Counted from the stretch's first letter, positions 29,451-39,221 are shown. The stretch is 64,000 bases of DNA from Pantoea agglomerans NBRC 102470 (GCF_001598475.1 NZ_BCZA01000004.1:124001-188000), one strand, 5' to 3'. Notes: generated from the sequence alone by a model not told the origin. Program-made: numbers and translations.

Positions 29451-29633
29451 ATTTTCTCTGAGATGTTTGCATGTGGGCCAGTCCCCTGAGCCGATATTTC
29501 GAAAAAACAGAATGTGACGCTCGTAACCTGTGTGCATGCTCGGTTCGTCCGAGAAGCCTGATGGTTATGACGGCATGTTCACCTTGAACCAAGGGTTCAA
29601 GGGTTACAGCCTACGGCGGCATCTCGGAGATCT
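29451..29633 (+). ncRNA. ssrS: 6S RNA
   Basis: 6S RNA binds sigma70-RNA polymerase by mimicking an open promoter and lowers transcription in stationary phase. About 183 nt match E. coli ssrS. Conserved blocks include TTCTCTGAGATG at the 5' end, GGGCCAGTCCCCTGAGCCGA, CATGCTCGGTTCGTCCGAGA, CTTGAACCAAGGGTTCAAGG and GGCGGCATCTCGGAGA at the 3' end. The ends pair (CTCTGAGATG with CATCTCGGAGA) to form the long closing stem around the central bubble. It sits between zapA and fau, and the primary transcript likely continues into fau as in E. coli. Exact ends are estimated from alignment by eye. Confidence 0.95.
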
Positions 29634-29676
29634 CTCTTCCTGTAGTCCTGCTTTTTTCCCCTGACTGACATGTTAT

Positions 29677-29694
29677 AGTCGCTCAACAGCGACT
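29677..29694 (+). promoter_or_regulatory. Small stem-loop in the ssrS-fau spacer
   Basis: AGTCGCT (29677-29683) pairs with AGCGACT (29688-29694) around CAAC, ending 8 nt before the GGGGA ribosome-binding site of fau. It may influence fau translation or processing; function unknown. Confidence 0.3.
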
Positions 29695-29711
29695 TATCCG
29701 GCGGGGAAATC

Positions 29712-30320
29712 ATGTCTGAACCTTCCATGTCTGAACCTTCAATGACCCAGCGTCAGGCGATTCGCCAGCATGTGCGACATCTGCGACGGGCACTTACCGA
29801 TGAGCAGCAAACGCAGGCCGCTGAGCAGCTCGCTGAACATGCGCTCAACTACGCCCCGGTGACTGAAGCGCGCAATATCGCCCTGTTTCTGTCGGTGGAT
29901 GGCGAACTGAATACCCGCCCGCTGATTGCGCGCCTCTGGCATCTGAAGAAAACGGTCTGTCTGCCGGTTTTACACCCCTTCTCTCCCGGTAATTTGTTGT
30001 TTCTGCGCTACTCGCCCGATACTCCATTGCTCAAAAATAAGCTGCGCATTCCTGAACCGCCGCTGGATATCCGGCAGGTGATCACCCTTGATCAACTGGA
30101 TCTGATGATGGTGCCGCTGGTGGCGTTTGATCAGCATGGACAGCGTCTGGGGATGGGCGGCGGCTTCTACGATCGCACCCTGCAGAACTGGCGGCAGCAC
30201 GGTTTTTTGCCGGTGGGCCTGGCACACGATTGTCAGCAGGTCGATAGCCTGCCGGTGGCAGAATGGGATGTGCCTTTGCCGGCGGTAATGACGCCATCAA
30301 AACTCTGGCAGTGGGAGTAG
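29712..30320 (+). CDS. fau: 5-formyltetrahydrofolate cyclo-ligase
   Basis: Converts 5-formyl-THF to 5,10-methenyl-THF with ATP (YgfA in E. coli, linked to persister formation). The 202-residue protein carries the family signature GMGGGFYDRTLQNW in its C-terminal third and FLSVDGELNTRPLI in the N-terminal half. The N-terminus is odd: the 15-bp unit ATGTCTGAACCTTCC is repeated, giving M-S-E-P-S-M-S-E-P-S-M-T and three in-frame ATGs at 29712, 29727 and 29742. The GGGGA site favours the first. It follows 6S RNA, so the level of fau mRNA probably depends on 6S processing. Confidence 0.94.
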   Translation: MSEPSMSEPSMTQRQAIRQHVRHLRRALTDEQQTQAAEQLAEHALNYAPVTEARNIALFLSVDGELNTRPLIARLWHLKKTVCLPVLHPFSPGNLLFLRYSPDTPLLKNKLRIPEPPLDIRQVITLDQLDLMMVPLVAFDQHGQRLGMGGGFYDRTLQNWRQHGFLPVGLAHDCQQVDSLPVAEWDVPLPAVMTPSKLWQWE

Positions 30321-30366
30321 AAGAGTCGCTTTTGCAGACAAGTGAAAACCCATACCTGGGCGCATC

Positions 30367-30597
30367 TGGCAGCAATGAAATAGCTCAACGCGCAGGGAAC
30401 ATGGTCAGAAGAGGAAAGCGTCCCGCCGCCCGGATAAAAACGCCGGGAGCGTTTTTAAACAACGCAACGCGTTGGCCCGGTTACGGGCGCACCTCAGGGA
30501 TGAGGTGCGTAATCGCGCGGGCCGGGCATGCCATGGATGGCGGCTTTTGCATCTTTCCGATCTGACCGTGTTCCCTTCGCAGTCTCGGTCTTACAGC
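30367..30597 (-). repeat. Palindromic intergenic element, copy B (long form, inverted)
   Basis: Same family as copies A and C but on the minus strand and about 80 bp longer. Arms are AGGGAACATGGTCAGA (from 30394) and TCTGACCGTGTTCCCT (ending 30576). The core has extra palindromes: CGCACCTCA/TGAGGTGCG with a GGGA loop (around 30488-30509) and AAAACGC/GCGTTTT (around 30436-30456). Shared flanks are CTTACAGC at 30590-30597 and TGGCAGCAA at 30367. It lies between convergent fau and serA. Confidence 0.85.
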
Positions 30598-30664
30598 AAA
30601 TCGGGACAGCCTGTATTAACTACCTGAAGAGACGCGACTAAGCGCCCGTTCAGGTTGGTAGCGC

Positions 30665-31903
30665 TTAGTAAAGCAGACGGGCGCGAATGGTACCCGGAAT
30701 CGCCTTCATCAGTTGCAGCGCGTTCTCAGCCACTTCCGGCTCTGCATCAATGTCGATCACCACATAGCCCATAAACGGCGAGGTTTGCAGATACTGGGCG
30801 GCGATGTTGATGCCCTGCTCGGCAAAAATCTGGTTGATGGCCGTCAGCACGCCAGGGCGGTTCTCATGGATATGCAGCAGACGACTGGCGCTGATACCGT
30901 GAATCGGCAGTGACACTTCGGGGAAGTTAACAGCCGAGAGAGTCGAGCCGTTATCGGAGTATTTCGCCAGCTTGCCCGCCACTTCAATGCCGATGTTCTC
31001 CTGCGCTTCTTCCGTCGAGCCGCCAATGTGCGGCGTCAGGATCACGTTGTCGAACTCACTCAGTGGAGAGATAAACGGCTCGCTGTTGGTAGCTGGCTCG
31101 CTCGGGAAGACGTCGATGGCTGCGCCACCCACATGCTTGCTGGCCAGCGCATCGCACAGCGCCGGGATATCCACCACCGTGCCGCGTGAGGCGTTAATCA
31201 GCAGCGCGCCAGGCTTCATCTGCGCCAGCTGCTCTGCACCAATCATATCCTGTGTAGAGACGGTTTCCGGCACGTGCAGGCTGACAACGTCGCTCATGTT
31301 GAGGAGATCGGCCAGATGGCGTACCTGCGTGGCATTACCCAGCGGCAGCTTGTTTTCAATGTCGTAGAAGAAAACATGCATACCCAGGCTTTCTGCCAGC
31401 ACGCCCAGCTGCATTCCGATGTGGCCGTAACCGATAATACCCAGTTTTTTGCCACGCGCTTCAAATGAGCCTTTGGCAATCTTATTCCAGATGCCACGGT
31501 GTGCTTTCGCATTCGCTTCCGGGATGCCACGCAGCATCAGCAGCATCTCACCAATCACCAGCTCCGCAACCGAGCGGGTATTTGAGAACGGCGCATTGAA
31601 CACGGGAATACCCCGGCTGGCAGCCGCCTGCAGATCAACCTGGTTGGTGCCGATACAGAAACAGCCAACGGCGACCAGCTTTTCAGCCGCCGCAAAAATC
31701 TCTTCAGTGAGCTGGGAGCGGGAACGGATACCAATAAAGTGTGCATCACGGATCGATGCTTTTAACGCGTCGGAATCCAGTGCGCCCTTATGGAATTCGA
31801 TGTTGGTATAGCCTGCAGCCCGCAGGTTCTCCAGCGCGCTCTGATGGACACCTTCCACCAGCAGGAACTTAATCTTATCTTTTTCCAGTGATACCTTTGC
31901 CAT
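30665..31903 (-). CDS. serA: D-3-phosphoglycerate dehydrogenase
   Basis: First enzyme of serine synthesis: it oxidises 3-phosphoglycerate with NAD and is feedback-inhibited by serine. Length 412. NAD motif GYGHIG at about 158-163 in LGIIGYGHIGMQLG; the active-site Arg is in INASRGTVVD and the catalytic His in TPHIGGSTEEAQ. The C-terminal 70 residues are an ACT domain (HENRPGVLTAINQIFAEQGI) that binds serine. SerA feeds GcvTHP and the one-carbon pool encoded nearby. The start follows AGGATCGGGAA. Confidence 0.97.
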   Translation of the reverse strand: MAKVSLEKDKIKFLLVEGVHQSALENLRAAGYTNIEFHKGALDSDALKASIRDAHFIGIRSRSQLTEEIFAAAEKLVAVGCFCIGTNQVDLQAAASRGIPVFNAPFSNTRSVAELVIGEMLLMLRGIPEANAKAHRGIWNKIAKGSFEARGKKLGIIGYGHIGMQLGVLAESLGMHVFFYDIENKLPLGNATQVRHLADLLNMSDVVSLHVPETVSTQDMIGAEQLAQMKPGALLINASRGTVVDIPALCDALASKHVGGAAIDVFPSEPATNSEPFISPLSEFDNVILTPHIGGSTEEAQENIGIEVAGKLAKYSDNGSTLSAVNFPEVSLPIHGISASRLLHIHENRPGVLTAINQIFAEQGINIAAQYLQTSPFMGYVVIDIDAEPEVAENALQLMKAIPGTIRARLLY

Positions 31904-32182
31904 TTCCCGATCCTATTCAGCATTCAATGAGGACTACCATAAGCCAGCCTTCTGTCAAAATATCAAAAAAATCGCGTCGGGCAATACAAACGATTGCCCG
32001 GCCGCCAGCACGGCAGCGGCTGACGGCAGCACATTGCCGGACAAAATAAGGAGGTCGGACTGGAAGAGAGAACGAACCCGCTGCCGATGACGGTTATGTG
32101 ACATAAGTCACCAAATTTCACCGCAGCGAGAAAAGATGATTTGCAGGCAGAAATAACCGACGCCGCATCGACGCCGGACAGA
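31904..32182. promoter_or_regulatory. serA promoter region and rpiA 3' region
   Basis: A 279-bp region with no gene. It contains a hairpin, CGGGCAAT (31978-31985) with ATTGCCCG (31993-32000), followed on the minus strand by ACGCGATTTTTTT, a plausible terminator for rpiA. The remainder should hold the serA promoter, which is Lrp-activated in E. coli. Confidence 0.5.
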
Positions 32183-32842
32183 TCATTTTTTGATGGTTTT
32201 CACGCCATCAGGCCCGCCAATCAGTGCAATATCGGCACCACGCGCGGCAAAAAGGCCCACGGTAACGACGCCAGGCAAGGCGTTGATGGTTTTTTCCAGC
32301 TCAATGGGATCGAGAATGCGCAGATTATGCACATCGAGAATAATGTTGCCGTTATCGGTGACCACGTTCTGACGATACTCAGGCAAGCCGCCCATTTTCA
32401 CCAGCTGACGCGCCACATAACTGCGCGCCATTGGGATCACCTCGACCGGCAGCGGGAAACGGCCCAGCACATCGACCTCTTTTGAAGCGTCAGCGATACA
32501 GATAAAGGTTTCAGCCACGGCGGCCACGATCTTTTCGCGCGTCAGCGCCGCGCCGCCGCCTTTGATCATCTGCATCTGTGGGTTGATCTCATCCGCGCCA
32601 TCTACGTACACCGACAGCAGGTCAATCTCGTTCAGGTCGAACACCTGAATACCCAGGCTCTTCAGCTTCTGGGTTGAGGCATCCGAGCTGGAGACGGCAC
32701 CTTCAATCTGATGCCTGACCGTGGCAAGCGCATCGATAAAGTGGGCAGCGGTGGATCCGGTGCCCACACCAACAACGGTGCCCGGCTGCACGTACTCAAG
32801 TGCAGCCCAGCCAACGGCTTTTTTCAGTTCATCCTGGGTCAT
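32183..32842 (-). CDS. rpiA: Ribose-5-phosphate isomerase A
   Basis: Interconverts ribose-5-phosphate and ribulose-5-phosphate in the pentose phosphate pathway. The 219 residues match E. coli Rpi[16 protein letters not shown] (phosphate loop), [20 protein letters not shown] with the catalytic Asp residues, and LTREKIV with the Lys. It is divergent from argP across 182 bp, as in E. coli. It supplies substrates for transketolase, encoded by tktA in this window. Confidence 0.97.
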   Translation of the reverse strand: MTQDELKKAVGWAALEYVQPGTVVGVGTGSTAAHFIDALATVRHQIEGAVSSSDASTQKLKSLGIQVFDLNEIDLLSVYVDGADEINPQMQMIKGGGAALTREKIVAAVAETFICIADASKEVDVLGRFPLPVEVIPMARSYVARQLVKMGGLPEYRQNVVTDNGNIILDVHNLRILDPIELEKTINALPGVVTVGLFAARGADIALIGGPDGVKTIKK

Positions 32843-33024
32843 GGTATGTTTAAAACCTGTGCGACAACGAAGTGCGCGTAGTATAAAACAAGGCTTGCTG
32901 AAAATGCTCGGCTGACCGACGCGGATTTATCGCTTTGGAAGCCAGCCCACAAAAAACAAGAGAGCCATCACAGGTGATACTTTTGTGGCATAGTGACATC
33001 CATCCTGAAGGAGAGAGAAGAATA

Positions 33025-33930
33025 ATGAAACGCCCGGATTATCGAACGCTTCAGGCGCTGGATTCAGTGATCCGCGAACGCGGATTTGAGCGTGCCGCTC
33101 AAAAATTATGTATCACCCAGTCAGCGGTTTCACAGCGTATCAAGCAGCTGGAGAATCTGTTTGGTCAGCCGCTGCTGGTGCGCACCGTGCCACCACGTCC
33201 GACCGAACAGGGTCAGAAACTGCTGGCGTTGCTGCACCAGGTGGAACTGCTGGAAGAGGAGTGGCTGGGCGATGAGAACAGTGGCACCACGCCGCTGCTG
33301 CTGTCGCTGGCGGTCAATGCCGACAGTCTGGCGACCTGGCTGCTGCCTGCGCTGAAGGATGTGCTGGCAGATTCACCCGTACGCCTGAATCTGCAGGTCG
33401 AAGATGAAACCCGCACCCAGGAGCGTCTGCGTCGTGGTGAAGTGGTGGGTGCGGTGAGTATTCAGCCGCAGCCGCTGCCCAGTTGTCTGGTGGATCAGCT
33501 CGGTGCGCTCGACTACCTGTTTGTGGCGTCGCGTGACTTTGCCGATCGCTTCTTCCCCAACGGCGTCACCCGCTCTGCCCTGCTGAAAGCGCCTGCGGTG
33601 GCGTTTGACCATCTTGATGATATGCATCAGGCCTTCCTGCAACAGAACTTTGATCTCTCACCGGGCAGTGTGCCCTGCCACATCGTGAACTCCTCTGAAG
33701 CCTTTGTGCAGATGGCGCGACAGGGTTCAACCTGCTGTATGATCCCGCATCTGCAGATTGAGCGTGAGCTGGCGAGCGGTGAGTTAATAGATCTGACGCC
33801 AGGCTTGTGTCAGCGCCGGATGCTCTACTGGCATCGTTTTGCGCCGGAAAGCCGGTTAATGCGTCGGGTGACCGATGCGCTGATTGCGCATGGACATCGG
33901 GTACTGCGTCAGGATGACGTCGCAGCCTGA
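33025..33930 (+). CDS. argP: ArgP (IciA), LysR-type regulator of argO and lysine genes
   Basis: LysR-type regulator of 301 residues that activates argO with arginine and blocks it with lysine, and also controls lysine-biosynthetic genes in E. coli. HTH at about residues 1-60: [20 protein letters not shown] and [17 protein letters not shown]. The effector domain is nearly identical to E. coli in [18 protein letters not shown] and [13 protein letters not shown]. The start follows GGAGAGAGAAG. Its target argO lies about 1.1 kb downstream on the opposite strand. The stop is followed by a strong terminator. Confidence 0.96.
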   Translation: MKRPDYRTLQALDSVIRERGFERAAQKLCITQSAVSQRIKQLENLFGQPLLVRTVPPRPTEQGQKLLALLHQVELLEEEWLGDENSGTTPLLLSLAVNADSLATWLLPALKDVLADSPVRLNLQVEDETRTQERLRRGEVVGAVSIQPQPLPSCLVDQLGALDYLFVASRDFADRFFPNGVTRSALLKAPAVAFDHLDDMHQAFLQQNFDLSPGSVPCHIVNSSEAFVQMARQGSTCCMIPHLQIERELASGELIDLTPGLCQRRMLYWHRFAPESRLMRRVTDALIAHGHRVLRQDDVAA

Positions 33931-33934
33931 AAAC

Positions 33935-33960
33935 AAAAACGGGGCGAAAGCCCCGTTTTT
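33935..33960. terminator. Bidirectional terminator after argP
   Basis: AAAAACGGGGC (33935-33945), loop GAAA, GCCCCGTTTTT (33950-33960). A-tract and T-tract flank a GC stem, so it can stop transcripts in both directions. Confidence 0.9.
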
Positions 33961-33986
33961 ACTGCTGACAAATTATGCCCCGAACG

Positions 33987-34133
33987 GCTGTAAGGATGGA
34001 TTGGCTCAGGGAACAAGGTCAGATCGGAAAGGCGCTTAAGCCAATCCCTGGCCGCTCGCCCCGCGCCGTCCATGGCGCGGGACGCTTTCCTCCTCTGACC
34101 ATGTTCCCTTCGCTTTGAATTTATTCATTGCGG
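33987..34133 (+). repeat. Palindromic intergenic element, copy C
   Basis: Third member of the family, direct orientation like copy A. Arms AGGGAACAAGGTCAGA (from 34008) and TCTGACCATGTTCCCT (ending 34109). The core shows GCCAATCCCTGGC and CGCGCCGTCCATGGCGCG followed by GGGACGC. Left flank GCTGTAAG at 33987-33994; right flank ATTTATTCATTG. It sits between convergent argP and yggE and is bracketed by two hairpins with the same ACGGGGC/GCCCCGT stem. Confidence 0.85.
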
Positions 34134-34161
34134 TCAGATCCTGAGATTCATCGGCAGTCTT

Positions 34162-34181
34162 AACGGGGCATCAGCCCCGTT
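34162..34181. terminator. Hairpin at the 3' end of yggE
   Basis: AACGGGGC (34162-34169), loop ATCA, GCCCCGTT (34174-34181). The stem is the same as the argP terminator. The T tract is short on both strands. Confidence 0.55.
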
Positions 34182-34186
34182 TTGCA

Positions 34187-34909
34187 CTATGGCGTATTGG
34201 GCTTGATCTCAAACACCACATCAACCTGATCGTCAAAGTTAATGCTCTGCTGATCGTAGGTCTCCTGCGCCGAGGTATCTGCCGCTGCAGCCGCTTTATA
34301 CATACGGTTCATCGGCATCGGCTGATAGTTAGCGACCTGATAACGAATGCTGTAGATTGATCCCAGTTTCGCGTTAAAGCCTTCAGCCAGCTGTGATGCC
34401 TGCTGAGTCGCATTTTTAATCGCTGCTTTACGCGCCTGCTCTTTGTAACTCTCCGGATTTGCCACGCCTAACTCGACGCTACGCACCTCATTCAGACCGG
34501 ACTTCAGCGCCCCGTCCAGCAGATCATTCAGCTTGTCCAGCTGACGCAGGGTTACCTGCACCTGACGCACCGCACGGTAGCCTTTCAGGACGGATTTACC
34601 CTCTTTGGTGTAATCGTACTCAGGCTGGGTGCTCAGGTTTGCCGCATCAATATCTTTCTTCTCAATGCCGTTTTTCTGCAGAAAATCGAAATATTGTGCA
34701 ACCCGGCTATCCGCCTGCTTTTTCGCATCTGCGGCATCTTTTGACGACACGTTCACCACGATAGAGAGCGTGGCGATATCGGGACGGGCATCGACCGTTG
34801 CCTTGCCTGAGGTCACCACGTGTGGCCCGTTCGGTAACTCATCAGCGTGTACGCCAGGCAATGCCCCGGCGCTCATGATTGCGGCCAGAGCCAATGCTTT
34901 CAGTTTCAT
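34187..34909 (-). CDS. yggE: SIMPL-domain periplasmic protein YggE
   Basis: A 240-residue exported protein of the SIMPL (DUF541) family. E. coli YggE lowers oxidative stress by an unknown mechanism. A Sec signal peptide covers the first 22 residues (MKLKALALAAIMSAGALPGV then H-A, cleavage before DELPNG). The mature part has the DUF541 pattern VTSGKATVDARPDIATLSI and YRAVRQVQVTLRQLDKLNDL. The start at 34909 follows a perfect AAGGAGGA site, which rules out the in-frame upstream start. It lies between argP and argO, as in E. coli. Confidence 0.93.
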   Translation of the reverse strand: MKLKALALAAIMSAGALPGVHADELPNGPHVVTSGKATVDARPDIATLSIVVNVSSKDAADAKKQADSRVAQYFDFLQKNGIEKKDIDAANLSTQPEYDYTKEGKSVLKGYRAVRQVQVTLRQLDKLNDLLDGALKSGLNEVRSVELGVANPESYKEQARKAAIKNATQQASQLAEGFNAKLGSIYSIRYQVANYQPMPMNRMYKAAAAADTSAQETYDQQSINFDDQVDVVFEIKPNTP

Positions 34910-35052
34910 GAAAGTCCTCCTTGAAAAGGTACTATGACGGCTTCCAACCGGCGAAGCCCAACAGCGCATCGGTATGCGCCATGCTTTGAGTGGTCATTAT
35001 GGCAAAAGTTCGGCCTCCGCGCGGCAATAACCGCACCGGATCGACGTTGGGA

Positions 35053-35676
35053 TCAAAATCCGGCAATGCCCTGGCGCGCCAGTTGCAGGGCGATAAACCA
35101 CATCACCGCGCCTACCAGCAGGTTAATGATGCGCTGGGCTTTGGCGGTGCGCAGGCGTGGTGACAGCCAGGCGGCCAGCAGCGCCAGACCAAAGAACCAC
35201 AGGATCGACGCACTAATGGTGCCCAGCGCAAACCACTGACGCGCGGTGGTGGTCGGCAACTGACCGCCAAGACTGCCCAGCACCACAAAGGTATCGAGAT
35301 AGACGTGCGGATTGAGCCAGGTCACTGCCAGCAGTGTCGCGATAATGCGTCCCCTGCTCTGCTTTAATGGCTCACCGTCCGCCAGATCGGCGTCGCCGCG
35401 AAAAGCGCTACGCAGTGCGCCCCAGCCATACCACAACAGAAAGGCTACACCCGCCCAGGTGATCACCATCAGCAGCAGTGGAGACTGGCTCAGCAAGGCG
35501 CTGCCGCCAAAGATCCCACCGCAAATCAGCAGAATATCACTCAGCGAGCAGAGGGCCGCCGTCATCAGATGATACTGACGCTTCACGCCCTGATTCATCA
35601 CAAAAGCGTTCTGCGGTCCCAGCGGCAGAATCAGCGCGGCGCCCAGGGCAAACCCCTGAAAATAGAGAGATAACAC
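35053..35676 (-). CDS. argO: Arginine exporter ArgO
   Basis: LysE-family inner-membrane exporter of 207 residues that exports arginine (and canavanine), controlled by ArgP. The family opening [20 protein letters not shown] is present, with six hydrophobic segments and the middle [20 protein letters not shown]. The start is GTG 35676, which gives the E. coli-like N-terminus (V/M-L-S-L-Y-F-Q-G) behind AGGAAATAATCC. The ArgP-responsive promoter should lie in the 124 bp to the right, before mscS. Confidence 0.95.
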   Translation of the reverse strand: MLSLYFQGFALGAALILPLGPQNAFVMNQGVKRQYHLMTAALCSLSDILLICGGIFGGSALLSQSPLLLMVITWAGVAFLLWYGWGALRSAFRGDADLADGEPLKQSRGRIIATLLAVTWLNPHVYLDTFVVLGSLGGQLPTTTARQWFALGTISASILWFFGLALLAAWLSPRLRTAKAQRIINLLVGAVMWFIALQLARQGIAGF

Positions 35677-35800
35677 AGGATTATTTCCTCACATCATTAG
35701 AGGAGGAGAAGTATAAAGAGAGAGGATGATTAGCGGAAATTGAAAGAATTAATCTGCGATTAGCAAAATGAATGGGCGACAGGCGCCGCCCACTTAAAGA

Positions 35801-36682
35801 TTACTGTGGCTGAACCTGGGTTGCTTCTGCTTCAGGCGTCGGCTTCTGATGCAGATGCACATCCATCTGCGGATAAGGAATACCAATCCCTTTTCCATCC
35901 AGCGCTCGCTTAAAGTTCTTCAGCAGATCCCAGTAAACGTCCTGCAGGTCGCCGCTGTTGCTCCAGCAACGCACCACAAAGTTCATAGAGGAGGCTGCCA
36001 GTTCGTTAAGACCGATCTGGATACCTTTATCTTTCAGCACGCGGCTATCCGCTTCAACAACCTGTTGCAGTAAGGCGATCACTTCATCCACATCCGCCTC
36101 GTAAGCCACGCCAATGATAAATTCATTACGGCGAACCGGTTCACGCGAGAAGTTGACGATGTTCCCGCTGATGATCTTGCCGTTTGGCACCACCACGATT
36201 TTGCCGTCTGCCGTTCTCAGCGTGGTGGAGAAAATCTGCACATGCAGCACGGTTCCCATAACGCCGCCCAGATCGACGAACTCGCCGGTGCGAAACGGAC
36301 GGAAGGTGACCAGCAGAACGCCTGCAGCAAGGTTAGAGAGTGACCCCTGCAGCGCCAGACCCACGGCCAGACCCGCAGCACCCAGCACGGCAATCACCGA
36401 GGCGGTCTGCACACCGATGCGTCCCAGCGCTGCGATAACGGTGAAGGCGATGACCCCATAGCGCACCAATGCGGAGAGGAAGTCCGCCACGGTAGCGTCT
36501 ATGTGACGGGCGCGCAGCAGGCGATTTACGGCATTAGAAATGATACGGGCGATAATCATCCCGATAATAATGATGGCAATAGCTGCAACGATATTTACGG
36601 CATAGCTGATGATCAGCGCCTGATTGCGAACCAGCCAGTTACCTGCGTTGTTTAAGCCGTCGACGACGTGTAACTCTTCCAT
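35801..36682 (-). CDS. mscS: Small-conductance mechanosensitive channel MscS
   Basis: Homoheptameric tension-gated channel of the inner membrane that protects against hypo-osmotic shock. It has 293 residues, slightly longer than E. coli. Three N-terminal helices: TM1 around 30-57, TM2, and the pore-lining TM3 with [21 protein letters not shown] beta domain follows ([17 protein letters not shown]), then the alpha/beta vestibule. The C-terminal tail is glutamate- and glutamine-rich. It lies downstream of fbaA behind a terminator, as in E. coli. Confidence 0.96.
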   Translation of the reverse strand: MEELHVVDGLNNAGNWLVRNQALIISYAVNIVAAIAIIIIGMIIARIISNAVNRLLRARHIDATVADFLSALVRYGVIAFTVIAALGRIGVQTASVIAVLGAAGLAVGLALQGSLSNLAAGVLLVTFRPFRTGEFVDLGGVMGTVLHVQIFSTTLRTADGKIVVVPNGKIISGNIVNFSREPVRRNEFIIGVAYEADVDEVIALLQQVVEADSRVLKDKGIQIGLNELAASSMNFVVRCWSNSGDLQDVYWDLLKNFKRALDGKGIGIPYPQMDVHLHQKPTPEAEATQVQPQ

Positions 36683-36824
36683 TAATAAGCCCTGTTGTTA
36701 GATTCCCACCGGGAATGAAAAAACTGCCAGATGACATCCGACACCCTGCCATAAAGGGTAATCAATTATCTCCTTAAGCGCCAAACCGACCGGCGTTTAA
36801 CCCTGTTTTTCCAGAAATTGTGCA

Positions 36825-36852
36825 TAAAAAAAGGCCCTTTCGGGCCTTTTTT
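36825..36852 (-). terminator. fbaA terminator
   Basis: AAAGGCCC (36830-36837), loop TTTC, GGGCCTTT (36842-36849), with a run of T on the minus strand (plus-strand A tract 36825-36832). It closes the epd-pgk-fbaA transcript. Confidence 0.85.
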
Positions 36853-36872
36853 GTACGGTAACGACTCTTCAG

Positions 36873-37952
36873 TTACAGCACGTCGACAGCGTTAAGCTCT
36901 TTGAAAGCCTGCTCCAGACGCACCACCATAGAGGCCTGGGCTGAACGCAGCCAGACGCGTGGGTCGTAGTATTTTTTGTTTGGCTTGTCAGCGCCTTCCG
37001 GGTTACCCAGCTGCGACTGCAGATAGCCTTCGTTCTTTTTGTAGTACTGCAGGATGCCGTCCCAGGTTGCCCATTGGGTATCGGTATCGATGTTCATCTT
37101 GATCACGCCGTAGCTGATAGACTCTTCGATTTCTGCAGCAGAAGAACCTGAACCGCCGTGGAAAACGAAGTCCAGCGCGTTGTGCGGCAGGCCATGTTTT
37201 TCACACACATATTTCTGCGAATCGCGCAGAATGGTTGGGGTCAGTTTCACGTTACCTGGCTTGTAAACGCCGTGAACGTTACCGAATGATGCCGCAATGG
37301 TGAAGCGCGGGCTGATAGCATTCAGTTTTTCGTACGCGTAGTTCACATCTTCTGGCTGGGTGTACAGTGCAGATGCGTCCATGTGGCTGTTATCAACGCC
37401 ATCTTCTTCACCACCGGTGCAGCCCAGTTCGATTTCCAGCGTCATGTCGAGTTTCGCCATGCGCGCCAGATATTTGCTGCTGATCTCGATGTTCTCTTCC
37501 AGTGACTCTTCTGACAGGTCGATCATGTGAGAAGAGAAGAGTGGCTTACCGTTTTTCTGGAAGTACTCTTCACCTGCGTCCAGCAGACCGTCGATCCATG
37601 GCAGCAGTTTCTTGGCACAGTGGTCAGTGTGCAGGATAACCGGCACGCCATACTGCTCAGCCATCAGGTGGACATGGTGCGCACCCGCGATAGCGCCGAA
37701 AATTGCCGCGCCCTGTGGTTTGTCAGTTTTGAAGCCTTTACCCGCGATAAATGCAGCACCGCCGTTAGAGAACTGGATGATGATTGGCGCTTTAACTTTC
37801 GCCGCTGCTTCCAGTGCCGCATTGATGGAGTCGGTGCCGACGCAGTTTACGGCTGGCAGTGCGAATTTGTTCTCTTTCGCAACTTTGAAGATCTTCTGTA
37901 CGTCATCACCAGTGACAACGCCGGGTTTTACGAAATCAAAAATTTTAGACAT
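36873..37952 (-). CDS. fbaA: Class II fructose-bisphosphate aldolase
   Basis: Zinc-dependent aldolase of glycolysis and gluconeogenesis. The 359 residues equal E. coli FbaA. Metal and active-site motifs: HTDHCAKK (His110-type zinc ligand and Asp109), IELGCTGGEEDG, FGNVHGVYKPG and FHGGSGSSAAEIE. The start follows AGGACACAATC. It lies 105 bp after pgk in the conserved epd-pgk-fbaA cluster. Confidence 0.97.
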   Translation of the reverse strand: MSKIFDFVKPGVVTGDDVQKIFKVAKENKFALPAVNCVGTDSINAALEAAAKVKAPIIIQFSNGGAAFIAGKGFKTDKPQGAAIFGAIAGAHHVHLMAEQYGVPVILHTDHCAKKLLPWIDGLLDAGEEYFQKNGKPLFSSHMIDLSEESLEENIEISSKYLARMAKLDMTLEIELGCTGGEEDGVDNSHMDASALYTQPEDVNYAYEKLNAISPRFTIAASFGNVHGVYKPGNVKLTPTILRDSQKYVCEKHGLPHNALDFVFHGGSGSSAAEIEESISYGVIKMNIDTDTQWATWDGILQYYKKNEGYLQSQLGNPEGADKPNKKYYDPRVWLRSAQASMVVRLEQAFKELNAVDVL

Positions 37953-38057
37953 GATTGTGTCCTGTTTCGTGACCGTTGTTCCCCTTGAGGAACGTCGATT
38001 TAAACGCCCAGACGGGCAAGACTTCAGGCGATGCCGCCAGGCATCGCCCCCAAAGGA

Positions 38058-39221
38058 TTACTGCTTCGCACGCTCTTCCAGCATGGCAACTGCAGGCAGT
38101 TTTTTGCCTTCCACGAACTCAAGGAACGCGCCGCCGCCGGTAGAGATGTAGGAAATTTTGTCTTCGATGCCGAACAGGTCGATAGCCGCTAAGGTATCGC
38201 CGCCGCCTGCAACAGAGAAGGCATCGCTGTCTGCAATGGCGTTAGCCACGATCTCGGTGCCTTTACGGAAATTAGGGAACTCAAACACGCCCACCGGGCC
38301 GTTCCACAGGATGGTTTTAGCATCCTTCAGGATGGCAGCCATCGCCTGTGCGGTTTCATCACCAAAGTCCATAATCTCTTCGTTATCCGCAACTTCCGAA
38401 ACCTTTTTCACGGTAGCGGTCGCAGTTTCAGAGAATTCTGTGCCAACGCGTGAGTCAGTTGGAACCGGAATACCGTGCTGATCGCGCAGGCCTTTAGCCG
38501 CTTCAACGAAGTCTGGCTCATACAGAGATTTGCCGACGTTATTGTCGATAGCGACGAAGGTGTTGGCAATGCCGCCGCCCACAATCACGGTGTCCGCGAT
38601 TTTGACCAGAGATTGCAGCACGTCAAATTTGGTAGAGACTTTAGAGCCCCCTACCACAGCCACCAGCGGACGCTCCGGGTTGCTCATGACTTTACCCAGC
38701 GCTTCCAGTTCTGCAGAGAGCAGCGGGCCAGCACAGGCGATAGGGGCAAATTTGCCGACGCCGTGGGTAGAAGCCTGTGCGCGGTGCGCGGTACCAAAGG
38801 CGTCCATCACAAATACGTCGCACAGAGCAGCGTATTTTTTAGACAGCGCTTCGTCATCTTTCTTTTCGCCTTTGTTAAAGCGAACGTTTTCCAGCACAAC
38901 CAGTTCGCCAGCGCCGACTTCAACGCCATCGAGGTAATCTTTTGCCAGGGTCACGGTGGTGCCGCTAAGCTTGTCTTTCAGGTAGTTAACTACCGGCAGC
39001 AGCGAGAACTCTTCATTGTATTCACCTTCGGTCGGACGACCCAGGTGAGAGGTAACCATTACTTTCGCGCCCTGTTTCAACGCCGCTTCAATGGTTGGCA
39101 GAGAAGCACGGATACGTGCATCAGACGTCACTTTACCTTCTTTAACCGGTACGTTCAGATCGGCACGGATCAGAACGCGTTTACCAGCCAGATCCAGATC
39201 GGTCATCTTAATTACAGACAT
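38058..39221 (-). CDS. pgk: Phosphoglycerate kinase
   Basis: Transfers phosphate from 1,3-bisphosphoglycerate to ADP. 387 residues, the E. coli length. N-domain motif [20 protein letters not shown]; hinge and nucleotide site [18 protein letters not shown]-terminal [14 protein letters not shown] with the GGG loop. GAGAGGATTCACC precedes the start. It is the middle gene of epd-pgk-fbaA. Confidence 0.97.
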   Translation of the reverse strand: MSVIKMTDLDLAGKRVLIRADLNVPVKEGKVTSDARIRASLPTIEAALKQGAKVMVTSHLGRPTEGEYNEEFSLLPVVNYLKDKLSGTTVTLAKDYLDGVEVGAGELVVLENVRFNKGEKKDDEALSKKYAALCDVFVMDAFGTAHRAQASTHGVGKFAPIACAGPLLSAELEALGKVMSNPERPLVAVVGGSKVSTKFDVLQSLVKIADTVIVGGGIANTFVAIDNNVGKSLYEPDFVEAAKGLRDQHGIPVPTDSRVGTEFSETATATVKKVSEVADNEEIMDFGDETAQAMAAILKDAKTILWNGPVGVFEFPNFRKGTEIVANAIADSDAFSVAGGGDTLAAIDLFGIEDKISYISTGGGAFLEFVEGKKLPAVAMLEERAKQ

